A DNA stretch of 55,470 bases from Clostridia bacterium (GTDB lineage: Bacteria; Bacillota; Clostridia; Oscillospirales; CAG-272). The notes beneath the pieces are model-generated. The model worked only from the letters and a program-made list of their open reading frames with translations. It was not told the DNA's origin and did no database searches. The position numbers and the translations under genes are program-made. Below are positions 43,316 to 52,213 of this stretch, one piece after another. The stretch covers positions 1 to 55,470 of the forward strand of contig JAFYMF010000034.1 of NCBI GenBank assembly GCA_017556745.1, given 5' to 3'. Position 1 is the first letter of the stretch, and each line of letters opens with the position of its first letter.

Positions 43316-45553
43316 TTATATACGATACGAAATCTCGATGAAAATGTTCGAGATAAAGTTAAATATCTTCATGAGCAGGCTGGAGAACAATATTCCGATG
43401 AACATGATTACTGCCATACCTACTATAGTAGCAATTGATGTAACAATACTCTTAAAGAGAGTATAGTCATGAGTTACCATCATTCCGAAGAAGATCAGTG
43501 CACCGGCCCATACGAAACCAACACCGATAATCATGCCTACAATGTCCATCTCCGCCTTAACAAGTACGTTGGAGAAGAGGGTTGCGGGAACAACGGTAAG
43601 AACAAGCGGGAAGAGTGAATAGGTGGATGCTACGTAAATATCCTTGATGCTACCTTCACCGTCAAACAGTGTGGTAAGACACCAGTTAGCAACTACCCAC
43701 AGTGCAAGGGGAATCGCAACAGAGATAAACTGTGTGAAGAAACTGGTATACTCATCTCCGCCACTCATAATATAGCTGGTACCTACCGACTGATAGAAGA
43801 AGGAGAGTACAACGAGGATGAAGTATACAGTACCTGCTCTTACAGAGCCACGGTACTCATGTTTAAGATCCCAGAAACCGTCAAACGGATGGAACATAAG
43901 GTGGAATACGTAGAAAAATTCTTCCTTGAAGGACTTTCTACCAACCTTAAGCTGAGTTTTCTTATTTAATTTTGCTGCATACTTGAAGAGTTTGGAGAAA
44001 AGTACACATATTACAATAATAACTAACGGGATAACCCAAACGTACTTTTCAACCCATGCCTTACGGATTTCTGCATATGCTGCGGAATAACTATCAACGT
44101 CACCCGCAGATTTGAAGTAAACCATTGCCTCTTCGTACTTTGCCTCACGTACAAGTGCCTTACCAATACCGATGTAAGCAGAGTCGAAGTTGTTATTTCT
44201 CTTCATGATTTCTTCCCAACGGGTAGCCGCTGCAGCGTAATCACGGTTCTCATTGTTTGCGATCGCATCAATAAGAATGCTACCGTACTCAGTACGCTTG
44301 TATACAGTAAAGGTACAAGAGGTCTTGTCAACAAGGAGAATGCTTTCTCCCTGATAAGTAATAGCCTCAATACTCTGAAGGTTACCCAGCTGCATTCCGG
44401 TATCACCGAAAGCAAAGAGAAGAATACCGGTAGAATCGTAAGTGTAAACACGTGCACGCTTCTCGTCAATGATGGACCAGATACCGTTAGGACCTACCGC
44501 CGCATCAATGATCTTAGAAACGCCGCCCTTCTCCTTATCAGCAGACTTGGAAACCTTATTATCAAGTGCTACTTCGCCGGCGGGAGAATGGAAACCGTTT
44601 CTCGCCATAACGTCCTTACCCTGCGCGTTAAGCTTCTTAACAGGAGCGTAAGTACCTTCCTTATCATTAATTTCCTCTGCCTGCTTTTCTGCATCAACAG
44701 AAGAAGTGGTTACGTAAATGAATCCGTACTGGTCAATGGTAATGTTATTAAACTCAGTAGAGATGTTCTGTTCAGCCTGAGCTCTCTGCTCCTTAGTCTG
44801 GAAACGACGCCACAGAATCTCAAGGGGAGAAACCGCAACCTTCTGAGCTCCAATGAAACCTGCGAAGTTGGCATTCTCATCCATTACGATAACACCTTCG
44901 TAGGTAGTAGAAGATACGACGAAAATTCGTTCGTACTGGTCAACCGCAACTGCAACGGGCTTGTAGATCGCGCTCTCAGAGAACAAATCGGACTCAGGAG
45001 CGTAGATCATCTTGTAGAAATTACCCTTAAGGTCGAACATTGCGATACGGTTTGCATCGGTATCACAAACGTACATATATTTGTCGTTTACGAAAATACC
45101 GGAGGGATTGTTAAAGGTGTCCTCAACACCGTTATCGTTGATAAAGTAATCAACAACAAATCTAACCTTATAATATCTGTCAAGAGCAATTACTCGGTTA
45201 CCGCTTGCCTCAACGATGTATACGTTAAGATCCTTATCGACGAAGATATCACGGATATCCTTAAGCTCACGAAGATCCTTATTCTTACTGTTAACATCCT
45301 CGATCGCCTTGATCTCACGGTCATTGAGCTTACTCTTCATCTCGTCTGTTATCTCGGTTATGGGATAGTAATCAAACAGTCCCATATACTCTGCGTTGAT
45401 CTCCTTATCGGGAGAATACGCATCGGGAGAGAGCATTGCGAAACCGGACTGGCTGTAGGTGTAAGTCTGATAAGGCTGCGCAGCTACAGCAACGGGGGAA
45501 AGCACAAAGATAAGACAGATTACAAACAGGAGTACTGATCTTAATTTATTCAT
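43316..45553 (-). CDS. NHL-repeat, TPR and Yip1-domain membrane protein
   Basis: The 745-residue protein begins with a signal peptide. It continues with an extracytoplasmic NHL/beta-propeller region (about 85-430; repeats such as IFVDKDLNVYIVEASGNRVI, IFVNDKYMYVCDTDANRIAM and ITIDQYGFIYVTTSS) and a TPR-like helical segment (about 440-500). A membrane helix follows (about 512-532), then a Yip1-type domain with about five helices (560-745). The combination of a surface propeller and a Yip1 membrane module suggests a sensor or scaffold for the transporter. It is encoded between the two permease pairs. AAAGGGGG precedes the ATG. Confidence 0.85.
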   Translation of the reverse strand: MNKLRSVLLFVICLIFVLSPVAVAAQPYQTYTYSQSGFAMLSPDAYSPDKEINAEYMGLFDYYPITEITDEMKSKLNDREIKAIEDVNSKNKDLRELKDIRDIFVDKDLNVYIVEASGNRVIALDRYYKVRFVVDYFINDNGVEDTFNNPSGIFVNDKYMYVCDTDANRIAMFDLKGNFYKMIYAPESDLFSESAIYKPVAVAVDQYERIFVVSSTTYEGVIVMDENANFAGFIGAQKVAVSPLEILWRRFQTKEQRAQAEQNISTEFNNITIDQYGFIYVTTSSVDAEKQAEEINDKEGTYAPVKKLNAQGKDVMARNGFHSPAGEVALDNKVSKSADKEKGGVSKIIDAAVGPNGIWSIIDEKRARVYTYDSTGILLFAFGDTGMQLGNLQSIEAITYQGESILLVDKTSCTFTVYKRTEYGSILIDAIANNENRDYAAAATRWEEIMKRNNNFDSAYIGIGKALVREAKYEEAMVYFKSAGDVDSYSAAYAEIRKAWVEKYVWVIPLVIIVICVLFSKLFKYAAKLNKKTQLKVGRKSFKEEFFYVFHLMFHPFDGFWDLKHEYRGSVRAGTVYFILVVLSFFYQSVGTSYIMSGGDEYTSFFTQFISVAIPLALWVVANWCLTTLFDGEGSIKDIYVASTYSLFPLVLTVVPATLFSNVLVKAEMDIVGMIIGVGFVWAGALIFFGMMVTHDYTLFKSIVTSIATIVGMAVIMFIGILFSSLLMKIFNFISNIFIEISYRI

Positions 45554-45569
45554 TTTTATCCCCCTTTCT

Positions 45570-46463
45570 TTAGTCCTTCATACCGCTCGAGCCCATGGTC
45601 TCGATAACGTTACTCTGGCTAATAACAAATACGAAAATAGGAACTATCATCATAATAACACCGGAAGCAGATGCAGCACCTGCACGCGCGATACTTGTTG
45701 CAAGAATCTGGCTGATCGCGTAAGAGAAGGTCTTGAGCTGCTCAGAGTGAATATAGATGGAAGAACCAGACTGCCACAGTCCCTGGAAGGACATGATGAT
45801 AAGGGTAAGCCATGCAGGCTTAACCATCGGCATCGCGATAGTCCAGAAGGTACGGAGCTCTGTTGCACCGTCCATTCTCGCACTTTCAAGCATTTCGTCT
45901 GTAATGTTAGACTCCATGAACTGCTTCATCAGGTACAGACCAAGAGTAGTTCCCCAAGCAGGTACAATGATCGCAAGGTAGCTATCCATCCATCCGAGAT
46001 AGGATATAATAATGAAGGAAGTGATACCGGTAACGGTGGAGTTAAACATCAGGGAGTAACGAATAAGTGCAAAGAAGAAGCCACGGCCGGGGAACTTGAT
46101 CTTAGAAAGTGCGTACGCCGCAATAGACGCAAACACAAGCTGTCCCGCAACACCGCATACAGTGATAAACACTGTATTGAAGATATATCTGGAAAAGGGA
46201 ACCCAAGAGGTACCCATAAGTCTCAGAAGGTCGCTATAATTCTTCAGGGTAGGGTTACGAACGAAGAATCTGGGGGGATAGTAGAAAAGCTCATCAAGGG
46301 GTTTCAGTGACTGAAGCACGGTATAAAGCATGGGGAGGAACATAAAGAGTCCCATTATAACAAGGAAAATGTTTATACCAAGGTCGCCGCCCACTGAACG
46401 GTTAAGCACAACCTCATGGTTGCGCGTACGCATCTTTTTATCTTTAATGTGAGTTTTTGCCAT
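45570..46463 (-). CDS. Carbohydrate ABC transporter permease (UgpE/MalG-type), first pair
   Basis: 297-residue membrane protein with six helices and contact loop ESARMDGATELRTFWTIAMP. TAGGA precedes the ATG, which lies 1 base after the stop codon of the partner permease gene, so translation is coupled. It follows the binding-protein and permease genes in the same operon. Confidence 0.93.
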   Translation of the reverse strand: MAKTHIKDKKMRTRNHEVVLNRSVGGDLGINIFLVIMGLFMFLPMLYTVLQSLKPLDELFYYPPRFFVRNPTLKNYSDLLRLMGTSWVPFSRYIFNTVFITVCGVAGQLVFASIAAYALSKIKFPGRGFFFALIRYSLMFNSTVTGITSFIIISYLGWMDSYLAIIVPAWGTTLGLYLMKQFMESNITDEMLESARMDGATELRTFWTIAMPMVKPAWLTLIIMSFQGLWQSGSSIYIHSEQLKTFSYAISQILATSIARAGAASASGVIMMIVPIFVFVISQSNVIETMGSSGMKD

Positions 46464-46464
46464 A

Positions 46465-47409
46465 TTACTGTCCTACCTTCCTAAGGAGCTTCTGGATAAG
46501 CAAGTTACAACCCATCATCATCAAGAAGAGGACGAATGAGATCGCTGATGCGTAACCGATCTCGTAACGGGATCCGCCGTAATCGTCAAGGTGATGGGAA
46601 ATAGTGTACGCTACGTAGTCGGTGGAGGGGAAACCACAAAGTGAGGTTACTATACCACCGTAACCGAAAGCACCGGTAATCGCCATAACCGCACCGAACA
46701 TAAGCTGGTCCTTCATGGAAGGAAGGGTTATGTACCAAAGCTCCTGCCAACGGTTCTTGATACCGTCCATGGAACCTGCCTCGAAAAGGCTTCTGTTAAT
46801 ACCCTGAAGACCTGCGATAAACGCAAGGAACGAGGTACCAAGAGACGTCCAAAGAGATACCATTATACAAAGAGGAACGATATACGTTGTGTTCTGGAAC
46901 CAGAGAATAGGCTCCTGAATCAGACCAAGTTTAAGAAGCCAACCGTTCATCCAACCGTAGGAGTCGTTAGCAAACAGGGTGGTCCAAATCATAGTTGCAC
47001 CGCCGGAAATGGAAGGTGCGTAGAAGATAAGAGTGATAACCGCTCTTACCTTGGGGGGAAGCTCGTTTATGAACCATGCGGTAAAGAGAGACAAGAGGTA
47101 AGATGAAGGTCCTGTAATTACCGCAAAGATTATTGTGTTCTTAACAGCCGTAATGAAAAGGTCGTCATCAAGGAACAAACGAATGTAGTTGTCCATGAAT
47201 ACGAAGTTCGGCCACTCAAGAAGGTTGAAGTCTGTCAAGCTTACTACCGATGAAAGCGCAACCGGTACGATTGTGAACAGGAAGAATATGAACATGAAGG
47301 GGAGTATAAAGATGTAACCGATGTAGTTACGGCGCATCTCCTTCAGCGTCCACTGCAGCTTAGACATATCTTTTCTTGCAACAGGTCTTTTGACCGTTTT
47401 TTCTGACAT
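46465..47409 (-). CDS. Sugar ABC transporter permease (UgpA/MalF-type), first pair
   Basis: 314-residue membrane protein of the LacF/UgpA group; helices start at YIGYIFILPFMFIFFLF, and the contact loop is EAGSMDGIKNRWQELWYITL. TAGGAG precedes the ATG. With the next gene it forms the first permease pair, directly downstream of the 1013-residue binding protein. No ATPase gene is found in the operon, so a shared MsmK/UgpC-type ATPase encoded elsewhere is expected. Confidence 0.93.
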   Translation of the reverse strand: MSEKTVKRPVARKDMSKLQWTLKEMRRNYIGYIFILPFMFIFFLFTIVPVALSSVVSLTDFNLLEWPNFVFMDNYIRLFLDDDLFITAVKNTIIFAVITGPSSYLLSLFTAWFINELPPKVRAVITLIFYAPSISGGATMIWTTLFANDSYGWMNGWLLKLGLIQEPILWFQNTTYIVPLCIMVSLWTSLGTSFLAFIAGLQGINRSLFEAGSMDGIKNRWQELWYITLPSMKDQLMFGAVMAITGAFGYGGIVTSLCGFPSTDYVAYTISHHLDDYGGSRYEIGYASAISFVLFLMMMGCNLLIQKLLRKVGQ

Positions 47410-47453
47410 GTTCTTTTTCTCCTAATACAGTAATGATAGATTTGTTACGTTAA

Positions 47454-50400
47454 TTATTTTCCTGCCTGTGCAGCTGCTTCTTCTGCACGCTTTTCAGCAA
47501 GAGTCTGACCGGGCTCAAGAGTCTCAAGTCCGAACTCTTTTCTCTTTCTGCTTATTTCCTTATTTATAAGAGGAATATACTGAAGAAGAGACTCAATGGG
47601 ATCTTTACCCTCATTATATGCTGCTGCAAATGCGAAAGAAGTATAACGGGAAATAATGTAGTTACCGGGGTAGTTCATAATGGTAGCAAGATTGTCAAAC
47701 TGCTCAAGGATCATCTCAAGCTCACTTGCGCTCCAAGTCATCTCCTTGATCGCCTCGCGGTTAGCAGTCGCCTGCTTTGCTGCGGGACCAACGAGTGCAG
47801 TAAGCTCATTAGCAAACTGACTCTGGAAGTAGGTATCAGTGTACCACTTCATAAACTCCCAGCCGCCGTCCATATTTTTTGCACCCTTCATCATTACGAT
47901 AGCGGTACAACCGGTTACGCAGGTGTTGTTGATAGTTCCATCAGCCTGAAGAGTTCCGGGAAGAGTTGACATAGCCCAAAGGCCACGAATTTCTGTAGCA
48001 AATACGGTAAGAGTGTTGTAGACACCGCAGTAGTCACCAACACCTACCGGCATCTCACCGGTTCTGAAACGGTTGGAGAAGTCGTATGCATAGGGAAGAG
48101 AGTACTGAGTGAACATGTTACACATCTTCTCAAAGCACTCAAGTGCCAGGTTGCTGTCGATGTTGATTCTCATACCTTCGTCAGCCCACTGGTCACCGCC
48201 ATCCTGATAAAGGAAGGTGATGTAGTCCGCGCCCATACCGATCTCCATGTTATTGAACTGAAGGTCAGGAATGAGAGCAAGCATGTCGTCCCAAGTCTTC
48301 GGAACTTCCTTACCGAGATCAGCAAGAATATCTCTTCTGTAGAAAAGCATTGAGAAGGTCTGCTGCTCGGGAAGACCGTAAAGCTCATCGATGTAGTTCT
48401 GCTCGAGGTCATATCCTCTGAAGGAAACCTCAACTCGTGCAGAAGGACTGAAGCGCTCCATTACCTCATCAACATCATCATGAAGCTGGTAATAAGGAGA
48501 ATCTTCCTGGTTGGTGCTTATCGGAATGAGCGCACCACGGATCGCGTAGTTTATAACTTCCTGTGAACCCATAGCGGGATAAACGTCAGGACCTGCACCC
48601 GCAAGAACTGAAGGAAGAAGCGCACCGCCGACAACAAGCTTAAGGTCAACGTTGATGCCGGTGTTGGGAGTGAAATCGTTATCTATAAGATTTCTGACGA
48701 TCTTGGTACGGTCACGGTCGGAAGATACCCATACAACAACCGCACCTTCCCCTGCGCCTTCAGAACCCATCGCACTATAGTCATAGAAGAAACTTGCTAT
48801 GAACGACTTGAACTCATGAGTAAGGCTTGCCCAGAAAGACTCAAGGGGCTCGGGTTTTTCCTGGCTTGCAGCCTGGAGAAGGAGGTAGTCAACCTCAAGA
48901 GGCTGAGTACGACAGTTAAGTATCCAGGTACCAAGGTTACCGATATAAGTCTTAAGAGGCTCTACGTTCTTAGCGATCTTGTCCTCACCGGAGGTCATAT
49001 CGGAAAGAACGCGTATAATATCTTCAATTGTAGAAACCTGAGAACCCTTCATACCGTTGGTGGTATTAATTGTCTCAAGTACATCCTCAAGTCTGGTCTT
49101 CTGCTTAGCCAGATCTCTGATGGTCTCGGGAATTACTCGGCCGAAACCGTAGTCACGGTACTCATCGGGAACCGCACCGGTAAGCTGAAGTATCTTGAGG
49201 TAGTCGGCGTTAAGAGAAGCAACGATATCAGCTACCTCGTTAACAACGGGACCAAGGTCACCCATACAAACCTCAAGGGCGATATCGTATTCCTTACCTG
49301 CTTCAAAGTAGAACTGAAGTTCTTCACCGTCATCTGTAGCGAGTGCTGCTACCTGCCAGTTGTCACCGTAGTTAAAACGAAGACTGCCGGCTTCCGCAAA
49401 GGGGATCTCGCCGTTTATGTAAAGGCGGCGGGAAGTAAACATACCCTCGAGAAGATCCTGCTTATATCTGAGAACGATTGTATAAAGACCGCTCTCGGTA
49501 GGAGTAAAGGTATATCTGATCCACTGGCCGGGAGTTGACCACTTATCGGAACCGATAGTATTCAGAAGCAGGTGTGCTGCATGCTGAGGCTCGGTGATAG
49601 CGGAAGTACGGTCAGAGAGAGGATAAAGAGTCTGGTCAGAGGTAGCCGCAGGCTTCTCTGCCTGAATCTTAATGGAAGCATTCTCGGAAACTTCCTTATA
49701 TCCCTTGCTCTCATACTCTGCAAGAATATCAGCATAGCTCTTGCTTTCCTCTGCAGGATAGAAACGGATGGACTTGATGATCATAGGCTCACGGAGAGCT
49801 GTAAAGGAGATCTCATGCTCACCCTTTTCCATATGGAACTTAAGGGGATCGGTAAAGATACCGTCAGTATCAAATACTGTTACGGTACGCCACTCGGGAT
49901 CCTCTATCTTGTCGGGGCGCACATCGTTACCGGCATAGTCCTTCTCAAATTCACCATCTTCCGGATACTGCTCTTTCCATACCTTAGTAAAGGAAAGATA
50001 TCTCGCCTCGGAGAAAGGAACCTCACCATCAATAGCAAATGTACGCTCAATAGAGGTAGCCTTGTTCTGGATGGGGAAATACTCGACTTCCATATAATAG
50101 AAACCGGTGTCGGGAACATTTACGTTCCATACTATTTTACCGGTATCATCAACATAGACAGCCTTACCTCCGGTGCCATTGGTACCGTAGTCGTTTACAT
50201 TTACAACCTTGGTTCCACCGGCGGTGGTCTTGTCGGCGATGTAGTTGGAGCAATCAACGGTAAACTCTTTCTTTGCAGCAGTAACATCGGGGTACTGTGC
50301 AAGGTAGTTTACATAGCTTATCGTTTTAAGCTCTGCTGCGATAGACTCAAGTGACGGCGTAGATGTGGTGCCGGACGAAGAACTGCTTGTCTCATCGGTG

Positions 50401-50495
50401 CTGCCTGCAGCAAACATCTCGATAGAGAACATAGAACAGAACATAAGTACGGCAAGAAACAACGCTGTGAGTCTGGCGAATGGTCTCTTGTTCAT
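47454..50495 (-). CDS. Large solute-binding protein with two carbohydrate-binding-like modules
   Basis: 1013 residues from the ATG at 50495 (AGGAGG 10 bases upstream; the open frame to 50600 has no ribosome site). Signal peptide about 1-31, ending MFAAGS, with no lipobox. Two beta-rich modules follow, with matching cores: IDGEVPFSEARYLSF (about 130-150) and INGEIPFAEAGSLRF (about 350-365), each in a GFYYMEVEY- or GLYTIVLRY-type context typical of carbohydrate-binding modules. The last 430 residues (from about GAVVVWVSSDRDRTKI) are a family 1 solute-binding domain. Ordinary members are 400-550 residues. Anchoring to the cell is unclear because the lipid-attachment Cys is absent. Confidence 0.85.
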   Translation of the reverse strand: MNKRPFARLTALFLAVLMFCSMFSIEMFAAGSTDETSSSSSGTTSTPSLESIAAELKTISYVNYLAQYPDVTAAKKEFTVDCSNYIADKTTAGGTKVVNVNDYGTNGTGGKAVYVDDTGKIVWNVNVPDTGFYYMEVEYFPIQNKATSIERTFAIDGEVPFSEARYLSFTKVWKEQYPEDGEFEKDYAGNDVRPDKIEDPEWRTVTVFDTDGIFTDPLKFHMEKGEHEISFTALREPMIIKSIRFYPAEESKSYADILAEYESKGYKEVSENASIKIQAEKPAATSDQTLYPLSDRTSAITEPQHAAHLLLNTIGSDKWSTPGQWIRYTFTPTESGLYTIVLRYKQDLLEGMFTSRRLYINGEIPFAEAGSLRFNYGDNWQVAALATDDGEELQFYFEAGKEYDIALEVCMGDLGPVVNEVADIVASLNADYLKILQLTGAVPDEYRDYGFGRVIPETIRDLAKQKTRLEDVLETINTTNGMKGSQVSTIEDIIRVLSDMTSGEDKIAKNVEPLKTYIGNLGTWILNCRTQPLEVDYLLLQAASQEKPEPLESFWASLTHEFKSFIASFFYDYSAMGSEGAGEGAVVVWVSSDRDRTKIVRNLIDNDFTPNTGINVDLKLVVGGALLPSVLAGAGPDVYPAMGSQEVINYAIRGALIPISTNQEDSPYYQLHDDVDEVMERFSPSARVEVSFRGYDLEQNYIDELYGLPEQQTFSMLFYRRDILADLGKEVPKTWDDMLALIPDLQFNNMEIGMGADYITFLYQDGGDQWADEGMRINIDSNLALECFEKMCNMFTQYSLPYAYDFSNRFRTGEMPVGVGDYCGVYNTLTVFATEIRGLWAMSTLPGTLQADGTINNTCVTGCTAIVMMKGAKNMDGGWEFMKWYTDTYFQSQFANELTALVGPAAKQATANREAIKEMTWSASELEMILEQFDNLATIMNYPGNYIISRYTSFAFAAAYNEGKDPIESLLQYIPLINKEISRKRKEFGLETLEPGQTLAEKRAEEAAAQAGK

Positions 50496-50543
50496 AAATC
50501 TGTTTCCTCCTACCGAATTCGTAATAAATTCCATAGTAAATTT

Positions 50544-50582
50544 ATATGATGACGCCCGGGTCTTAACCCTAACGTCATCATA
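50544..50582 (-). other. Hairpin in the 5' leader of the long operon
   Basis: On the minus strand TATGATGACG pairs with CGTCATCATA, with an inner GGGT/ACCC stem. It lies between the promoter and the ribosome site and could protect the mRNA or regulate translation. Confidence 0.6.
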
Positions 50583-50640
50583 GAATAGCATAAAAATCAC
50601 GGCGATTTCACTGGAAATTCACCCATTTTCACACACGCTA

Positions 50641-50669
50641 ATGATAACACAACACGAGAAAAATGTCAA
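50641..50669 (-). promoter_or_regulatory. Promoter of the binding-protein/DUF5696 operon
   Basis: On the minus strand TTGACA (50669-50664), 17-base spacer, TATCAT (50646-50641), giving a leader of about 140 bases. Confidence 0.8.
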
Positions 50670-50805
50670 TACCGCTCGTACCCCAAGGAATACTGTGGAA
50701 TAGGCTTTCTTCCATATTTTGTGAACAAAAATCCGGTCGTTTTTCTCCGATTTTTGAAGCGTTGTTTGCAATTTGACGAAAAATTATTTTTACTCTTTTG
50801 TTTGA

Positions 50806-50820
50806 GTAAATTATATTTAC
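50806..50820. promoter_or_regulatory. Palindrome GTAAAT-TAT-ATTTAC in the divergent gap
   Basis: Perfect 6-base half-sites around a 3-base centre. A sister palindrome lies 106 bases away at 50912, and a TTTTTACTC half-site lies at about 50787. The 680-base gap between divergent genes is AT-rich and holds no gene I can support. Confidence 0.4.
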
Positions 50821-50911
50821 CTATTTCGGGTACTAAATATGGTGGTCGAACACCAATATGTAGTTTTTTTTGGTGATATTGCCCTGGCGAAATTGTGAAA
50901 AGAATATCAAT

Positions 50912-50928
50912 AGTAAATTTTATTTACT
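50912..50928. promoter_or_regulatory. Palindrome AGTAAA-N5-TTTACT in the divergent gap
   Basis: Perfect 6-base half-sites with the same GTAAA/TTTAC core as the palindrome at 50806. This is a possible pair of sites for one regulator acting on both divergent units. Confidence 0.4.
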
Positions 50929-51110
50929 CGCAAAAAAATCCTGTCTCTTGCAAAAATAAATAAACAGGAAAATATTTTTTGTGCATATCAAACAAAAAAT
51001 ACACCAAAAATTTTACACATGTACATGTTGTACAAAAATAATTTATGGCACCTTTTTTATGAAACTATCCACTGTTTTTTTCTGTTTTCGCGTATTTTTT
51101 CTTCTTTTTA

Positions 51111-51139
51111 TTGAATTGTGCTCATCCATGTGATATACT
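51111..51139 (+). promoter_or_regulatory. Promoter of the oxidoreductase/nth unit
   Basis: TTGAAT (51111-51116), 17-base spacer, TATACT (51134-51139). Confidence 0.75.
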
Positions 51140-51177
51140 TGACCTATACAATACAGCTATAAAAGAGGATGATAATT

Positions 51178-52212
51178 ATGCTTAAAAACAACAGACTCGG
51201 CTATGGAGTTCTTGGTCTCGGTGTTGGAATGGCTCACGCAGAAGCGGCATTTTCCTCCGAGAACGCAGACCTTGTAGCTCTGTGCGATATAAATAACGAT
51301 AGACTTAGTGATGCCGCCGAGGCTTTCCCCGGTGCCGCCGCATACAATAACTTTGACGATATGCTGGCTGATCCCCGCATTGATATTATCAGTGTATGTC
51401 TGCCAAGCGGAATGCACGCCGACTATGTGGTAAAGGCTCTCCGCGCCGGCAAGCATGTGCTTTGTGAGAAGCCTATTGACATTTCTCTTGAGGCCGCAGA
51501 GCGAATTGAAGCAGCTCGTCTTGAGACAGGGCTTCGTTGCGGTATCTGTATGCAAAACAGAAACAACATAAACATGCGCCCGATAAAAGAAGCTATTGAC
51601 TCGGGCAGAATGGGCAAGCTGCTCTTCGGTACCTTTGCGGTCAAATGGTTTCGTCCCGCTGGATACTTCTCTTCCACGCCATGGAGAGGTACCTGGGCAA
51701 TGGACGGCGGCGGTTCTCTGATCAATCAGTCGATACATACAGTAGACCTTATGCAGTGGCTGATGGGTGACGTTGAGTCAGTAACCTCAAAAATGGCTCT
51801 TTTCGAGCATGATATTGAGACAGAGGACTTTACCGCTTCTCTTATCAGCTTCAAGTCCGGTGCCACCGCAACTTTCATCAGTACCACCTGTGCATATCCC
51901 GGTCTTGCCACCGAGATATGTGTCTACGGCACAGACGGAAGTATTGAGGCCGATGCCGACCGTCTTCTCACCTGGAGAATGAAGGATTCTCCGGACTACG
52001 AGGCAGAGGAAAAAGCTATGCTGAAGAAATACGGTCAGGGTAATTCCCTTTCCACCGTACCGGTAGGTCACGTTTCCATGGTAGAGGACATTATTGCAGC
52101 AGTAAGAGACGGCAGAGATCCTCAGATTCTCCCCACGGAGGGAATGAAGAGTCTCAGAATAATTCGTGCTATATACGACAGCGCAAAAACCGGAAAACAA
52201 ATAATGCTTTGA
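51178..52212 (+). CDS. Gfo/Idh/MocA family oxidoreductase
   Basis: The 344-residue cytosolic NAD(P)-dependent dehydrogenase has an N-terminal Rossmann fold (GYGVLGLGVGMAHAEAA, CDINNDRL), the conserved VLCEKPIDISLE motif with catalytic Lys, and a C-terminal domain with GGGSLINQSIHTVDLMQWLMG, whose His is part of the usual active site (shown core INQSIHTVDL). It is a different subfamily from the GH109-like pair at 13-15.6 kb. The ATG at 51178 is chosen because GAGG lies 9 bases upstream; the ATG at 51169 touches it. The sugar substrate is unknown. Confidence 0.9.
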   Translation: MLKNNRLGYGVLGLGVGMAHAEAAFSSENADLVALCDINNDRLSDAAEAFPGAAAYNNFDDMLADPRIDIISVCLPSGMHADYVVKALRAGKHVLCEKPIDISLEAAERIEAARLETGLRCGICMQNRNNINMRPIKEAIDSGRMGKLLFGTFAVKWFRPAGYFSSTPWRGTWAMDGGGSLINQSIHTVDLMQWLMGDVESVTSKMALFEHDIETEDFTASLISFKSGATATFISTTCAYPGLATEICVYGTDGSIEADADRLLTWRMKDSPDYEAEEKAMLKKYGQGNSLSTVPVGHVSMVEDIIAAVRDGRDPQILPTEGMKSLRIIRAIYDSAKTGKQIML

Positions 52213-52213
52213 T

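Noticed and set aside
49572..50354. 260-codon plus-strand open frame over the large binding-protein gene, and similar ones at 41855-42562 and 44588-45538
   Set aside because: All are opposite strongly supported minus-strand genes, without ribosome sites or recognisable domains.
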